DNA of 6,048 bases from an uncultured Armatimonadota bacterium (lineage in GTDB: Bacteria > Armatimonadota > Armatimonadia > Armatimonadales > Armatimonadaceae), in the NCBI GenBank assembly GCA_903924445.1, contig CAIYBQ010000075.1:1-6048 (forward strand), given 5' to 3'. The translations under genes and the position numbers were made by a program. Position 1 is the first letter of the stretch. Every line of letters begins with the position of its first letter. Below the pieces are notes generated by a model. The model was not told the origin of the DNA. It worked only from the letters and a program-made list of their open reading frames with translations, and ran no database searches. This document shows, piece by piece, positions 5,908 to 6,048 of this stretch.

Positions 5908-6048
5908 ATGCCTGTCGCTGCTTTGACAACGCTTGGCTGCAAGGTAAACCAATACGAGACCGAGAAAATCGCTGAGGACTTCCTGCGGGCCGGCTTCACC
6001 CTCGTAGACTTTGACAGCCCCGCGGACATCTACGTCATCAACTCTTGC
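5908..6048 (+). CDS. mtaB: MtaB-type tRNA methylthiotransferase, N-terminal fragment (cut by window end)
   Basis: Only the first 47 codons are present; the frame is open to the last base. The product starts MPVAALTTLGCKVNQYETE, which is characteristic of the MtaB/YqeV branch of MiaB-like radical-SAM methylthiotransferases. These convert t6A to ms2t6A at position 37 of ANN-decoding tRNAs. Cys11 and Cys47 (in VINSC, the usual VINTC position) are the first two of the three cysteines in the N-terminal domain that hold the auxiliary iron-sulphur cluster. The radical-SAM CxxxCxxC motif and the TRAM domain would lie beyond the window. The ATG at 5908 fits the family's N-terminus, which normally starts only a few residues before the TLGCKVN motif. 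The gene diverges from the oxidoreductase gene; no functional link is implied. Confidence 0.9.
   Translation, partial: MPVAALTTLGCKVNQYETEKIAEDFLRAGFTLVDFDSPADIYVINSC

Overview
The window is ordinary, densely coded bacterial chromosome of roughly mid-fifties percent GC by eye. It holds five complete genes and the first 47 codons of a sixth. The phylum cannot be fixed from this sequence. The gene 3 protein resembles uncharacterised proteins I associate with deep-branching phyla such as Armatimonadota or Chloroflexota; that is recall, not proof.

Region 1 (44-2914, + strand) looks like cell-surface glycan work. It starts with a polytopic O-antigen ligase/polymerase (Wzy_C-type) carrying a TPR-like soluble tail. 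Next is a SAM-dependent methyltransferase with an N-terminal Trm112-like segment. That gene probably starts at a TTG codon at 2090, behind its own extended -10 promoter. Region 2 (2915-4048, + strand) starts directly after the methyltransferase stop (TAG then ATG, no gap). It encodes a 377-residue protein of unknown function with lipoyl-like (barrel-sandwich) repeats, a central alpha/beta-like part and a KOW-like C-terminus.

Region 3 (4045-4765) has a promoter whose consensus -35 TTGACA overlaps the stop codon of the previous gene. It drives a small two-helix membrane protein with a bacterial PH-like fold and an acidic tail. A long hairpin follows and probably terminates this gene and the convergent oxidoreductase. 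Region 4 (4780-5790, - strand) is a Gfo/Idh/MocA-type NAD(P)-dependent oxidoreductase of the dihydrodiol dehydrogenase-like branch. Region 5 (5791-6048) is a 117-base divergent control region with a 15-base palindrome, then the start of a MtaB-type tRNA methylthiotransferase cut by the window edge.

No RNA gene, mobile element, CRISPR array or phage signature was seen. The points most worth following are the unknown 377-residue family and its tight coupling to a methyltransferase, and a strong excess of the pentamer GGATG/CATCC (64 copies by hand count), especially CGGATG/CATCCG, in both orientations and in coding and non-coding DNA.
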